Below, one piece after another: positions 17,596-26,838 of a DNA stretch of 64,000 nt. Position 1 is the first letter of the stretch. The number at the start of each line of letters is the position of its first letter. The stretch is taken from NCBI GenBank assembly GCA_965276675.1, contig OZ255624.1, positions 2,294,001-2,358,000 on the forward strand, read 5' to 3'. The DNA comes from G965276675 sp965276675. GTDB taxonomy: Bacteria; Acidobacteriota; Terriglobia; Terriglobales; Acidobacteriaceae. The position numbers and the translations under genes are program-made. The notes under the pieces are model-generated. The model worked only from the letters and a program-made list of their open reading frames with translations, had not been told where the DNA came from and did not search any database.

Positions 17596-19014
17596 ATGAG
17601 CGAGCAAAATTTGGAGACGGCCAATCAGGCGGTCTCCTTCTGGAGTTCCGTGCGGGAGGCGCTGCGCGGCTCCCATCAGGACTTCACCTCCGGCAGCCTT
17701 AACCGGGCGATTGTGCTGCTAGCCATTCCCATGGTGCTGGAGATGGTGCTGGAATCGCTCTTTGCCGTGGTGGATATCTTCTGGGTGGGCCGGTTGGGTG
17801 CAGACGCCATCGCAACGGTCGGGCTGACGGAATCTATGCTGACCATCATTATGTCGGTGGGTATGGGCCTGAGCATGTCCACGACAGCGATGGTGGCTCG
17901 GCGTGTTGGCGAGAAGGATCCCAAAGGCGCGGCGGTTGCGGCGGTACAGGCGGTGCTGCTGGGTCTTGGGGCGTCGGCGCTGATTGCGGTTCCATGCACG
18001 CTCTTTGCGCCGCAGCTGCTGCGGCTGATCGGCGGTACGCCCCACATTGTCGCGGTGGGGACCAACTACACGCGCATCGCGCTGGGTGGCGGGGGCGTGG
18101 TGCTGCTGCTGTTCCTGAACAACGCCATCTTTCGCGGAGCGGGGGACGCCGCGATTGCGATGCGGCTGCTGTGGGTCTCGAACGTCCTCAACCTCGCGCT
18201 GGACCCCTGCTTGATCTTTGGGCTGGGACCGTTCCCGCGGATGGGGGTGACCGGAGCGGCGATGGCGACCTTCACCGGCAGGAGCGTTGGGGTGCTCTAC
18301 CAGTTCTACCGGCTGCTGAAGGGAACCGAACGGCTGCGGATCCTGCCCGGCCAGATACGGGTGAACCTCGCGGTGATGGGCCGGCTGGTGCGGGTCTCGC
18401 TGACGGGCATCTTGCAGTTCCTGATCGGGCAGGCAAGCTGGCTGGGGCTGGTCAAGATCGTGAGCACCTTTGGGGCTGCGGCGTTGGCGGGATATACGGT
18501 GGGCATCCGGGTGATCATCTTTGCCATTTTGCCCTCCTGGGGGCTGAGCAATGCCGCGGCGACTCTGGTGGGGCAGAATCTTGGAGCGGGGCAGCCGGAG
18601 CGGGCTGCCACCTCGGTCTGGAGGACGGGGTTGTGGAACATGCTCTTTCTGGGGTCGGTCGGCGTGGTGTTTCTGATCTTTGCCGGACCGATCGTGCGGC
18701 TGTTCACGCAGAACCCGGCGGTGGTTCCGGTAGCGGTCGCTTGCCTGCGCATTCTCAGCTGCGGCAATGTGGCCTTTGCGTACGCGATGGTGATGCTCCA
18801 GGCCTTCAATGGCGCGGGCGACACGCTGACGCCGACCCTGGTGAATCTGGTCGGCTTCTGGATACTGGAGATTCCGCTGGCCTTTGCCCTGGCCCGGCAT
18901 ACGCGCATGGGGGTGAATGGGGTCTTTGCGTCGATCGTGGTTGCGGAGGTGGTGATTGTGGCTCTCAGCGTGGTGCTGTTCCGGCGCGGCGATTGGAAGC
19001 GCAAGCGGATCTGA
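17596..19014 (+). CDS. MATE family efflux transporter
   Basis: Inner-membrane protein of 472 residues with about 12 hydrophobic helices in two similar halves, the MATE layout. Characteristic parts are IVLLAIPMVLEMVLESLFAV, DIFWVGRLGADAIATVGLTE, NAIFRGAGDAAIAM and VMLQAFNGAGDTLTPT. MATE pumps export organic cations or drugs using Na+ or H+ gradients. The ATG follows a purine-rich GGAGATGGC. It lies 27 bases after the DUF1906-like gene and 61 bases before xerD, so cotranscription with either is possible. Substrate unknown. Confidence 0.92.
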   Translation: MSEQNLETANQAVSFWSSVREALRGSHQDFTSGSLNRAIVLLAIPMVLEMVLESLFAVVDIFWVGRLGADAIATVGLTESMLTIIMSVGMGLSMSTTAMVARRVGEKDPKGAAVAAVQAVLLGLGASALIAVPCTLFAPQLLRLIGGTPHIVAVGTNYTRIALGGGGVVLLLFLNNAIFRGAGDAAIAMRLLWVSNVLNLALDPCLIFGLGPFPRMGVTGAAMATFTGRSVGVLYQFYRLLKGTERLRILPGQIRVNLAVMGRLVRVSLTGILQFLIGQASWLGLVKIVSTFGAAALAGYTVGIRVIIFAILPSWGLSNAAATLVGQNLGAGQPERAATSVWRTGLWNMLFLGSVGVVFLIFAGPIVRLFTQNPAVVPVAVACLRILSCGNVAFAYAMVMLQAFNGAGDTLTPTLVNLVGFWILEIPLAFALARHTRMGVNGVFASIVVAEVVIVALSVVLFRRGDWKRKRI

Positions 19015-19075
19015 GTGACGCCGTCGCGGGCTGGCTGGCGAGGTTGGTTCAGCACGTTGCGCGATCGCTAAAGTT

Positions 19076-20065
19076 TTGGCCCGGGCAGCCGATAATGGGA
19101 GTGTGACGGTCACGGAAACGGGGATTGCGGGGAATGCCGGGTTGGTGCGCGAGTACGGCGTCTACCTGCGCGTGGAGAAGGGGCTGCGGCCGCTCAGCTG
19201 CGAGGCGTACGGGCGTGACCTAACGATCTTTGCCGAGTATCTGGAGGGAACCCACGCGCTGCTCGGGACGGTGGGGCACACTGAGGTGGCTGGATTCCTG
19301 GAGCACCTGCACCGGCACGGGATCGAGGCGCGGACGGTGGCGCGCAAGTTGTCGTGTCTGCGCGGCTTCTACAGATGGCTGCTGCTGGACAAGCGCATCG
19401 CGCACGATCCGACGGTCAATATTGAATCGCCCAAGGCGTGGAAGGTGCTGCCCAAGTCGCTGGCCGCGGTAGAGGTCCGGGAGATGCTTGAGACTGCGGA
19501 TCTGGCGGCTAAGCATTCGGCAGCGGATGCGATTGCGCTACGGGATCGCGCCATTTTGGAGCTGCTCTATGCGGGTGGGATACGCGTCTCGGAGTTGACC
19601 GCGCTGCGGATGCAGGACCTTCAACTCGACCTCGGCCGGGCGCAGGTGCGGGGCAAGGGAGACAAGGAGCGGCTGGTGCCCTTGGGGCGGGCTGCCGTTG
19701 AGGCGTTGGAGGCGTATCTGGACCGTGGGCGGCCGGGTCTGGTGGCGCATTTGGCCACACGGACCGACGGGGGAAGTCTCTTCGTCTCGCGTGGTGGTAA
19801 GGGCCTTACGCGGGAGTGGATCTGGAGGCTGGTCAAGGGGCAGTCGGGCGGGCGGGCGAGTCCCCACACTCTCCGGCACAGCTGCGCGACGCATATGGTC
19901 GAGAATGGGGCGGATCTTCGCACCGTGCAGACCCTGTTGGGGCATGCGGATATCGGGACCACGGAGGTATACACGCATCTAGCGCTGGGCCGGTTGAAGC
20001 AGGTGCATCGGACGCATCATCCACGGGCCAAACACAGGGCGGTTGAGGGGAGGCAGGCCCGGTGA
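19076..20065 (+). CDS. xerD: Tyrosine recombinase XerD-like
   Basis: Protein of about 329 residues with an N-terminal SAM-like DNA-binding domain (about 20-105) and a tyrosine-recombinase catalytic domain. Catalytic residues are visible: Arg in GGIRVSELT, Lys in RGKGDKERLVPLG, His-x2-Arg in PHTLRHSCATHM, His in LLGHADIGTTEVY and Tyr in YTH. Together with XerC it resolves chromosome dimers at dif near the divisome. The start is uncertain: TTG 19076 or GTG 19103. It overlaps the next recombinase gene by four bases. The XerD label, rather than XerC, is based on general resemblance only. Confidence 0.87.
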   Translation: MARAADNGSVTVTETGIAGNAGLVREYGVYLRVEKGLRPLSCEAYGRDLTIFAEYLEGTHALLGTVGHTEVAGFLEHLHRHGIEARTVARKLSCLRGFYRWLLLDKRIAHDPTVNIESPKAWKVLPKSLAAVEVREMLETADLAAKHSAADAIALRDRAILELLYAGGIRVSELTALRMQDLQLDLGRAQVRGKGDKERLVPLGRAAVEALEAYLDRGRPGLVAHLATRTDGGSLFVSRGGKGLTREWIWRLVKGQSGGRASPHTLRHSCATHMVENGADLRTVQTLLGHADIGTTEVYTHLALGRLKQVHRTHHPRAKHRAVEGRQAR

Positions 20066-21066
20066 GAGCGTCGCGTATGCCTGCGAAGGGCGACCAGCCT
20101 GAGGCGAATGCGGTGCAGAAGGTTGCGCCCGCACTGGAGAGGTTGACTTCTGCGTATCTTGGAGCGATGGCGCACCAGCGTGGGGCGTCGGACCACACCC
20201 TGCGCGCTTATACACGGGAGTTGCGGGGTTTCGCCGCGTATCTGACCGAGCGATTTGGGCCCGGGGTTGAGATACAGCAGGTCGACCATCTGCACATTCG
20301 CGGCTACCTGGCGGAGCTCTATGCGCGCGGGCTGTCGCCGGCCTCGGCTGCGCGGGCGCTTGCAGGCGTGCGCTCCTGGTACAAGTGGCTGTCCAGGATG
20401 GGGCATGTCTCGGTGAATGTCGCAGCCCTGGTGGCAACACCGAAACGTCCACAGCACCTGCCGCGGGTGCCGACGATCGAGCAGATGAACCGGACGCTCG
20501 ATGCCGGACATGAGGGAACGGAGAGCGCAGCAGAGTCCGCGTGGCCGGTGCGGGATCGCGTGATTCTGGAGCTGCTCTACGGCTCGGGCATCCGCAATGC
20601 AGAGCTGGTGGGACTTGACCTCGCGGACATTCACTGGGCCAACGGGACGATCCTGGTGCGGGGCAAGGGAAAGAAGGAGCGGCAGGTCCCGCTGGGGGAT
20701 GCTGCCGTGGCGGCCCTTCGCAGCTACTTGAGCGAGCGGGCGGCACGGCTGCTTGCGGCTGGGAAGCGGAGCGAGGCCTTGCTGCTGGGCGCGCGGCTGA
20801 AATCCGGCGGCACGGGGCGGCTTACGACGCGCAGTGTGGGCAGGATCGTGAAACGCATCGCGATAGCCCACGGCATGGCAGCGGAGACACATCCGCACAC
20901 GCTGCGGCACGCCTTTGGCACCCACATGCTGGAGGAGGGCGCGGACCTGCGCGCGATCCAGGAGATGCTGGGGCACGAGCGGCTCTCCACTACGCAGCGC
21001 TACACCCAGCTCACGGTGCGGCAGGTCACGGAGGTCTATGACCGCACTCACCCTCGGGCCAGGTAG
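20062..21066 (+). CDS. xerC: Tyrosine recombinase XerC-like
   Basis: Protein of about 334 residues with the same two-domain design as its upstream neighbour. Catalytic residues: Arg in GSGIRNAELVGL, Lys in RGKGKKERQVPLG, His-x2-Arg in PHTLRHAFGTHM, His in MLGHERLSTTQRY and the nucleophile Tyr in RYTQLT. The GTG start sits in GTGA shared with the xerD stop, so translation is probably coupled. A segment after the Lys (SERAARLLAAGKRSEALLL) is longer than usual. Having both partners of the dif recombinase in one operon contrasts with E. coli, where they are unlinked. secA begins 144 bases later. Confidence 0.87.
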   Translation: MRASRMPAKGDQPEANAVQKVAPALERLTSAYLGAMAHQRGASDHTLRAYTRELRGFAAYLTERFGPGVEIQQVDHLHIRGYLAELYARGLSPASAARALAGVRSWYKWLSRMGHVSVNVAALVATPKRPQHLPRVPTIEQMNRTLDAGHEGTESAAESAWPVRDRVILELLYGSGIRNAELVGLDLADIHWANGTILVRGKGKKERQVPLGDAAVAALRSYLSERAARLLAAGKRSEALLLGARLKSGGTGRLTTRSVGRIVKRIAIAHGMAAETHPHTLRHAFGTHMLEEGADLRAIQEMLGHERLSTTQRYTQLTVRQVTEVYDRTHPRAR

Positions 21067-21210
21067 TACCTGTCTCGTCACATCGCGATGTTCGTCATGC
21101 GGGCACGGAGCAAGGTAAGAGACAGCTACACATGGCACAACTGCACGTCCCGACTAGCGTAAAATAAGGTTGACGACCAAGTCGATTTGGTTGCCCCAGA
21201 GGACTTTCCC

Positions 21211-24200
21211 TTGATCGGTAGTGTATTAACAAAGGTCTTTGGCACCAGCAATGAGCGTGCCGTGAAGCGGCTGCTGCCCACTGTGCAGGTGATTGCGGAG
21301 TTCGAGCCGATGGTTCAGGGGCTCTCCGATGCTGAGCTGCGCAGCAAGACCGTCGAGTTTCGGGCGCGGATCGCGGCGGTTCTGGACGGGATTGACGACC
21401 AGGATGAGCGTAGGGCGGCCGAAAAGCAGGTGCTGGAGGAGATCCTTCCCGAGGCCTTCGCCATCGTCCGCGAGGCATCCTGGCGCATTCTGAAGATGCG
21501 GCACTTCGATGTGCAGATGATCGGCGGCATGGTGCTGCACCAGGGCAAGATTGCCGAGATGAAGACCGGCGAGGGTAAGACCCTGGTTGCGACGCTGCCT
21601 TGCTACCTGAATGCACTGGCCGGCCACGGCGTCCATGTGGTAACGGTGAACGACTACCTGGCCAAGCGCGATGCCGAGTGGATGGGCAAGGTCTATGAGT
21701 TCCTCGGGCTGACGGTCGGCGTCATCGTTCACGATCTGGACGACGCGCAGCGCCGCGCCGCCTACGCCGCGGACATCACCTACGGCACCAACAATGAGTT
21801 CGGCTTCGATTACCTGCGCGACAATATGAAGTTCGAGCTGGCCGACTGCGTGCAGCGCGGCCACCATTACTCGATTGTGGACGAGGTCGACTCCATCCTG
21901 ATCGATGAGGCGCGCACCCCGCTCATCATCAGCGGTCCCACGGACCAGACGACCGACAAGTATGCCCGCGTCAACCGCATCATTCCCGGTCTCGAACAAG
22001 GCGAGGAGATCGAGAAGGGCGAAGACAAGATTCTGACCGGCGACTTCGTTGTCGACGAGAAACACAAAACAATCACGGTTACAGATGAGGGTTGGGAGAA
22101 GATCGAGGGCCTGCTGGGCATCGGCAACATCGCCGATGTGGAGAACTGGGACTTGAAGCACCATGTCGAGGTCGCGATCAAGGCGCACAACCTCTACAAG
22201 CGCGATGTGCAGTATGTAATCAAAGACGGCGAGGTCATCATTGTCGATGAGTTCACCGGGCGCATGATGCCGGGGCGCCGCTGGTCCGACGGCCTGCACC
22301 AGGCGATCGAGGCGAAGGAAGGCGTTAACATCCGCCGCGAAGATCAGACGCTCGCGACCATCACCTTCCAAAACTACTTCCGCCTCTACAAAAAGCTGGC
22401 GGGCATGACCGGCACAGCCGAGACCGAAGCCGCCGAGTTCGACAATATCTACAAGCTCGACATCATGGTGATTCCGACCAACCGCGAGATGCGCCGGCTG
22501 GAGAACCAGGATGTGGTCTTCCGCACGGCGAAGGAGAAGTACTTCGCGGTCGCGGACGAGATCGCCAAACTGAACGAAGACAAGCAGCCAGTGCTGGTCG
22601 GCACTACGTCGATCGAGAAGTCGGAGCTGCTCTCCACGATCCTGCAGCGCAAGGGCGTGAAGCACGTGGTGCTGAACGCCAAATACCACGAGCGCGAGGC
22701 TGAAATTGTCGCCCAGGCCGGGCGGCTCGGCATGGTTACGATTGCGACCAATATGGCCGGTCGCGGCACTGACATTTTGCTGGGTGGCAATGCCGAGTTC
22801 GTCGCCAAGCAGGACCTGCTGAAGCGCAACCTGGCGCGCGCGATTAGCGCGGCCGAGGGCGCGATTTCTCCCATGGCGGCGCCTGGCATGCTGCGCTTCT
22901 ACTATCAGGGGCAGGAGTTCGAAACCACGCAGGAGAACTGGGATCGCACCTTCAACGTGCACCAGGCGAATACCAAACGCGAGCAGGAGCAGGTGATCGA
23001 AGCCGGCGGCTTATACATCCTGGGAACGGAACGGCACGAGTCACGGCGCGTCGATAACCAGCTCCGCGGGCGGGCGGGACGGCAGGGGGATCCGGGCGCT
23101 TCGCGCTTCTACCTGTCGCTCGAAGACGACCTGATGCGGATCTTCGCCAAAGAGTGGGTCTCGACCCTGCTGCAACGGCTGGGCATGGAAGAGGGCGTCC
23201 CGATTGAATCCGGCATGATCACGCGACGGATCGAGAGTGCGCAGAAGGCCGTCGAAGGGCAGAACTTCGAGGCACGCAAGCATCTGCTGGAATACGACGA
23301 CGTGATGAACAAGCAGCGTGAGGCGGTCTATGGCCTGCGTCACCAGCTGCTCGAAGGACTGGATCAGAAGGACCTGATCCTGGAAGATTACGTCGCGGGT
23401 CTGCTGAGCACGATTCTCACCGAGTTTGCGCCTGAATCCATGCATCCAGATCAATGGAATGTGGCGGGTATCAATGAAAAGTTGAAGGATCACTTCGGGT
23501 TTGACGCGGAAGCCGAGGGCGTCGACTTCGGCTCACTGAACCGTCACGAACTGGGCGAGACGCTCTTTACCAAGTTGCAGGAGAAGTACGAGTTCAAGGA
23601 AGGCATCATCGGCGGCGAGGCGATGCGCTATCACGAGCGCATGATCATGCTGAGCGTGCTGGATGGCCTGTGGAAGGACCACCTCCTGAATATGGACCAC
23701 CTGAAAGAAGGCATCGGGCTGCGCGGGTACGGGCAGCAGGATCCGCTGGTGGCCTATAAGAAGGAGTCTTTCGACATGTTCGAAGGAATGATGGGCCGCT
23801 TCCAGGAGGACACGGTTCGTTATCTCTTCCTGATGCAGATCGTCGGGCCAGACGGCCAGCCAGTTATGCGTGCGCTCGATCCGGCGGCGCCTGCGCCCGC
23901 GCAGTTGGAAGCGGAGCCGGTTGGCGTGGGCGCTGCCCCGAGTCATCAGCCGGTACGGGGTCCCATCCAGACCCGGCAGGCTCGCAACGGCCAGCCACGC
24001 AACGGACAGGCGAGCAATGGACACAAGCCGTCCTCAGTGCCGCAACAGCCGGTGCAGCAGCAGACTTGGCGGCCCATGCCGGTCGGTCAGCCTTCGACCA
24101 CCATCGATGAGATGGAGCGTGAGTTCGAGCGCAAAAAGAAGCGCGAGCTGGAACAGGCGCGCATGGCTGGCGCAAACGGCACAGAAGCTCAGGTGCCACA

Positions 24201-24300
24201 GCGGCGCACAGGTGAGAAGATCGGCAGAAACGATCCTTGCCCTTGCGGATCGGGGCAGAAGTATAAGAAGTGTCACGGCAAAGAACTTTCCGACGCATAG
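21211..24300 (+). CDS. secA: Preprotein translocase ATPase SecA
   Basis: Protein of about 1029 residues. The TTG at 21211 is chosen: it follows AGAGGA by 7 bases and gives the usual LIGSVLTKVFG start; the frame is open 8 codons further. Domain order is canonical: NBD1 with Walker A MKTGEGKTLVATL and DEVDSILIDEARTPLI, the preprotein cross-linking domain, NBD2 (NMAGRGTDILLGG, QLRGRAGRQGDPG), the helical scaffold (WKDHLLNMDHLKEGIGLRGY), then a long Gln/Pro-rich linker and a C-terminal zinc motif CPCGSGQKYKKCHG for SecB or ribosome contact. The linker of about 100 residues explains the length over E. coli SecA (901). Confidence 0.97.
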   Translation: MIGSVLTKVFGTSNERAVKRLLPTVQVIAEFEPMVQGLSDAELRSKTVEFRARIAAVLDGIDDQDERRAAEKQVLEEILPEAFAIVREASWRILKMRHFDVQMIGGMVLHQGKIAEMKTGEGKTLVATLPCYLNALAGHGVHVVTVNDYLAKRDAEWMGKVYEFLGLTVGVIVHDLDDAQRRAAYAADITYGTNNEFGFDYLRDNMKFELADCVQRGHHYSIVDEVDSILIDEARTPLIISGPTDQTTDKYARVNRIIPGLEQGEEIEKGEDKILTGDFVVDEKHKTITVTDEGWEKIEGLLGIGNIADVENWDLKHHVEVAIKAHNLYKRDVQYVIKDGEVIIVDEFTGRMMPGRRWSDGLHQAIEAKEGVNIRREDQTLATITFQNYFRLYKKLAGMTGTAETEAAEFDNIYKLDIMVIPTNREMRRLENQDVVFRTAKEKYFAVADEIAKLNEDKQPVLVGTTSIEKSELLSTILQRKGVKHVVLNAKYHEREAEIVAQAGRLGMVTIATNMAGRGTDILLGGNAEFVAKQDLLKRNLARAISAAEGAISPMAAPGMLRFYYQGQEFETTQENWDRTFNVHQANTKREQEQVIEAGGLYILGTERHESRRVDNQLRGRAGRQGDPGASRFYLSLEDDLMRIFAKEWVSTLLQRLGMEEGVPIESGMITRRIESAQKAVEGQNFEARKHLLEYDDVMNKQREAVYGLRHQLLEGLDQKDLILEDYVAGLLSTILTEFAPESMHPDQWNVAGINEKLKDHFGFDAEAEGVDFGSLNRHELGETLFTKLQEKYEFKEGIIGGEAMRYHERMIMLSVLDGLWKDHLLNMDHLKEGIGLRGYGQQDPLVAYKKESFDMFEGMMGRFQEDTVRYLFLMQIVGPDGQPVMRALDPAAPAPAQLEAEPVGVGAAPSHQPVRGPIQTRQARNGQPRNGQASNGHKPSSVPQQPVQQQTWRPMPVGQPSTTIDEMEREFERKKKRELEQARMAGANGTEAQVPQRRTGEKIGRNDPCPCGSGQKYKKCHGKELSDA

Positions 24301-24391
24301 AGGTCAGCCGGTGAACAGGGGTACGGAGCCATCCGCTCTGTACCCCTTCGCTATGTGCTATACCGGGCTGGCATCTGCTGCCGGTAGTTGT

Positions 24392-24961
24392 CTACCCAAT
24401 GGTCAGGTAGAGCTTCCATATGTAGAGCACCTCATAGACCACGGCGAATGTAGCAAAGGCCGCATGGAAGCGGGTGTTCCTGATCTTGATAGCAACCAGG
24501 CTGAGCACGAAGTAGGCTGCCGTTCGAATATCGTAGGCCCATCCTAGAGAGTGAAGATAGGCCCTTCCCTTGATCATGGTGTCTACGGTGTCTGCCACAA
24601 ACAAGACGGCCAGCAGAGCGAAAAACCAAGCCTTTCGTGAGTAGAAGTAGTCTTGGAATCCACCGTACCCTTGCAGATCGTCAGGGACCAGCACGGTGCA
24701 GAGGAGGTAGACAAGCGTCGCGTAGACGGCGATGAAGAAGTAGACCGGAAAGGTCCAGTGGTTTACCTTGCTCAAACTGAACTCCCACCACCAGAAATGC
24801 AGCAGGTAGATAAACAGGAACAAGGTCCACATCCCATGGACCCAGTAAGCCCTATTTTTCTTGGGGTGCTGCACGATGAGAGCAACTCCCCGGAGCAGGT
24901 GCCCGACCGCCAGCCCCAGGATCATCCCCAGCAGCACTTTTACATGTAGGTATATATCCAT
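24392..24961 (-). CDS. Hypothetical membrane protein, about six helices
   Basis: Protein of 189 residues, not assigned to a known family. Starting at MDIYLHVK (ATG 24961), hydrophobic segments are visible at about 5-25, 43-60, 70-95, 105-125, 140-155 and 165-185 (for example LLGMILGLAVGHLLRGVALI, WFFALLAVLFVADTVDTMI). Charged and aromatic residues cluster between helices (HPKKNRAYWVHGMW). It follows the CYTH gene by 14 bases on the same strand, so the two are probably cotranscribed. The frame extends upstream into the CYTH gene but the later ATG avoids that overlap. No function can be given. Confidence 0.7.
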   Translation of the reverse strand: MDIYLHVKVLLGMILGLAVGHLLRGVALIVQHPKKNRAYWVHGMWTLFLFIYLLHFWWWEFSLSKVNHWTFPVYFFIAVYATLVYLLCTVLVPDDLQGYGGFQDYFYSRKAWFFALLAVLFVADTVDTMIKGRAYLHSLGWAYDIRTAAYFVLSLVAIKIRNTRFHAAFATFAVVYEVLYIWKLYLTIG

Positions 24962-24975
24962 GGGATTGGTCCGAA

Positions 24976-25554
24976 TCAGGCTTTGCGAATGATTTCGGCG
25001 AAGACCATGTTTTGCGCGGGGCTGTGGGTCGCCTCCTGCCATTGCTCAAAGAGCCGTCCATAGCTAAGCGTGGTCACGTCTGGGGGATCAACTTGCAGGC
25101 GCTCCAGAGCGGCGTCGATCCAGACCGGCGGTCCTTCGAGTTCGGCGTAGAGACCGATGGGGGTCTCGTCGATGACGCAGTGACCCTCGCGGTCGCTCCA
25201 CTCGGTACGCCACTTCTCATAGATGAAGGCAGGCCCGTAGCCCAGGGCGCAAAAGATCCGCTCGGTCGCGGGACCGTCTTCGACCGCGGTTTCGGTTTCG
25301 ATCCGTTGTTTGTGCCTGGCGGTAAGGGATTCATCCGCTGGAACCTGCTTGTGGGTCACGACCCACTTCTCGCCGTACTGGCGCAACCGCAGAATCTGGC
25401 GAGTGTTACGGAGTTTGCGGTCGGGGGTGTCGTAGAGGGTATTGCGTTCAAAGGTGCGAGGTGTGCCGCAGACAAAGCCGAATGAGACGAGAGCAGATTC
25501 GAGAGTGCGCTTGTCCCGAACGCGGAACTTGACTTCGATTTCTAGCGACTGCAT
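24976..25554 (-). CDS. CYTH domain protein (class IV adenylate cyclase / CyaB-like)
   Basis: Protein of 192 residues starting MQSLEIEVKFRV, which contains the ExExK signature of the CYTH (CyaB-thiamine triphosphatase) fold. Further strand motifs are NTLYDTPDRKLRNTRQILRLR, WVVTHKQ, YEKWRTEW and CVIDETPIGLYAELEG, supplying the acidic and basic residues of the tunnel that binds triphosphates. Family enzymes hydrolyse inorganic or thiamine triphosphate or, less often, make cAMP. The frame is open up to 26013, but that lies antisense to the Sua5 gene. A small divergent region of 42 bases separates it from Sua5. Confidence 0.87.
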   Translation of the reverse strand: MQSLEIEVKFRVRDKRTLESALVSFGFVCGTPRTFERNTLYDTPDRKLRNTRQILRLRQYGEKWVVTHKQVPADESLTARHKQRIETETAVEDGPATERIFCALGYGPAFIYEKWRTEWSDREGHCVIDETPIGLYAELEGPPVWIDAALERLQVDPPDVTTLSYGRLFEQWQEATHSPAQNMVFAEIIRKA

Positions 25555-25596
25555 GACGGCGAGTCTATAACAGTTGAGAGAGGGAACTGGAGGGAG

Positions 25597-26709
25597 ATGG
25601 CGGAGACACTGCGGCTTACCCTCGATCCTTCCGCGCTTGTGGGGCCCGGCATCGAGCAGGCGGGAGCGACGGTCCGGCGCGTCGTCCAGCGCGTCTCTGA
25701 AATCTGGCGAACGGGCGGTACTGTCGCGTTTCCGACAGAGACCGTGTATGGGCTGGGCGCGAATGCTTTGGACGCCGTAGCGGTTGCGAAGATCTTCGCG
25801 GCTAAGCAGCGGCCCGGTTGGGATCCCCTCATCGTTCATGTGACCGATGAGGCGATGCTGCATCGGGTGGCCGAACAAATCTCGCCGGCTGCCCGCATGC
25901 TGATGGAGGCGTTCTGGCCCGGACCGCTGACGTTGCTGCTGTCGCGAAGCGAGCGTGTGCCGCTCCCGGTCACGGCAGGACGCCCGCTGGTGGGGGTGCG
26001 CATGCCGGCACATCCGGTGGCACGCGCGCTCATCTCCGCGGCGCTGTTGCCCATTGCGGCGCCAAGCGCAAACTCATTCGGCCGGACCAGCCCGACAACT
26101 GCCGCGCATGTGCTCGAGGATCTCGACGGCTGCATCGACGCGATCGTCGATGGTGGCTCGACCGCGCTTGGTCTGGAATCGACGGTGGTCGATGCGAACA
26201 GCACTCCAGCGATCGTCTACCGGCCGGGCGCGATCTCGATCGAACAGCTGCGGACGGTGATTGGTGAGGTCGTGATGTACCGGCGAAACGGTGAGTCTTC
26301 GGCGGAACAGCCGGAGTCGTTACCGTCGCCGGGAGTAGATCTGCGTCACTACGCGCCGCGGGCACAGCTGGTGCTGGTGGAGTTGGAGGAAGCTTTGAGC
26401 GCACAGAACGCGGAGTTTTGGTTTGCGGTGCGCAGGCTCGGGCTTATCCCTACAGGAGCAAGATTGGGCCTGATGCTGCCGGAGGAGTTCGTTCCTATCG
26501 AAATGTCGAATCTCTCGCTCTCGTGCGAGTTGAGGGCCTTTAAATGGGGACAATGGAGCGACCCCGACGGGCTGGCGCGCAGGCTATTTCTCGGCTTGCG
26601 GGAGTTGGATGCACACGGGGTCACCCATATCGTCTGTCCCATGCCGCAGGAGCAGGGAATCGGTGCAGCGATCCGCGACCGGCTGAGGAAGGCAGCGAAG
26701 CCGAGGTGA
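25597..26709 (+). CDS. Threonylcarbamoyl-AMP synthase (Sua5/YwlC type)
   Basis: Protein of 370 residues in two parts: a YrdC/Sua5 domain (about 25-235) and a Sua5 C-terminal domain (about 260-365). YrdC motifs include GGTVAFPTETVYGLGANALD, KIFAAKQRPGWDPLIVHV, FWPGPLTLLL, VGVRMPAHP, APSANSFGRTSPTTA and LESTVVD. The enzyme makes threonylcarbamoyl-AMP from Thr, bicarbonate and ATP for the t6A37 modification of ANN-decoding tRNAs. The two-domain form is Sua5 rather than TsaC. The ATG follows GGAGGGAG. A dispersed repeat lies directly after the stop. Confidence 0.95.
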   Translation: MAETLRLTLDPSALVGPGIEQAGATVRRVVQRVSEIWRTGGTVAFPTETVYGLGANALDAVAVAKIFAAKQRPGWDPLIVHVTDEAMLHRVAEQISPAARMLMEAFWPGPLTLLLSRSERVPLPVTAGRPLVGVRMPAHPVARALISAALLPIAAPSANSFGRTSPTTAAHVLEDLDGCIDAIVDGGSTALGLESTVVDANSTPAIVYRPGAISIEQLRTVIGEVVMYRRNGESSAEQPESLPSPGVDLRHYAPRAQLVLVELEEALSAQNAEFWFAVRRLGLIPTGARLGLMLPEEFVPIEMSNLSLSCELRAFKWGQWSDPDGLARRLFLGLRELDAHGVTHIVCPMPQEQGIGAAIRDRLRKAAKPR

Positions 26710-26725
26710 ACTCCGACGGAGTTTG

Positions 26726-26810
26726 TTGGTTGAGTGGCGCTTCGCGCAGATTTTTAATACAAGATGAAGCAGGTCTTTCGACTCCGCCTTCGGCTACGCT
26801 CAAGATGACA
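26726..26810. repeat. Dispersed repeat copy (85 bp)
   Basis: Begins TTGGTTGAGTGGCGCTTCGC, continues ATACAAGATGAAGCAGGTC and TTTCGACTCCGCC, and ends TACGCTCAAGATGACA. It is nearly identical to the copy at 28632-28717 and similar to 15731-15856. It sits between the convergent ends of the Sua5 and Hfq-like genes. Confidence 0.9.
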
Positions 26811-26838
26811 ATGGATGTTGATGCTTTAAGCGGCATCT

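Noticed and set aside
21226..22962. 578-codon frame antisense to secA
   Set aside because: Leu/Val/Asp-rich mirror of the secA codons without start signals or family features.
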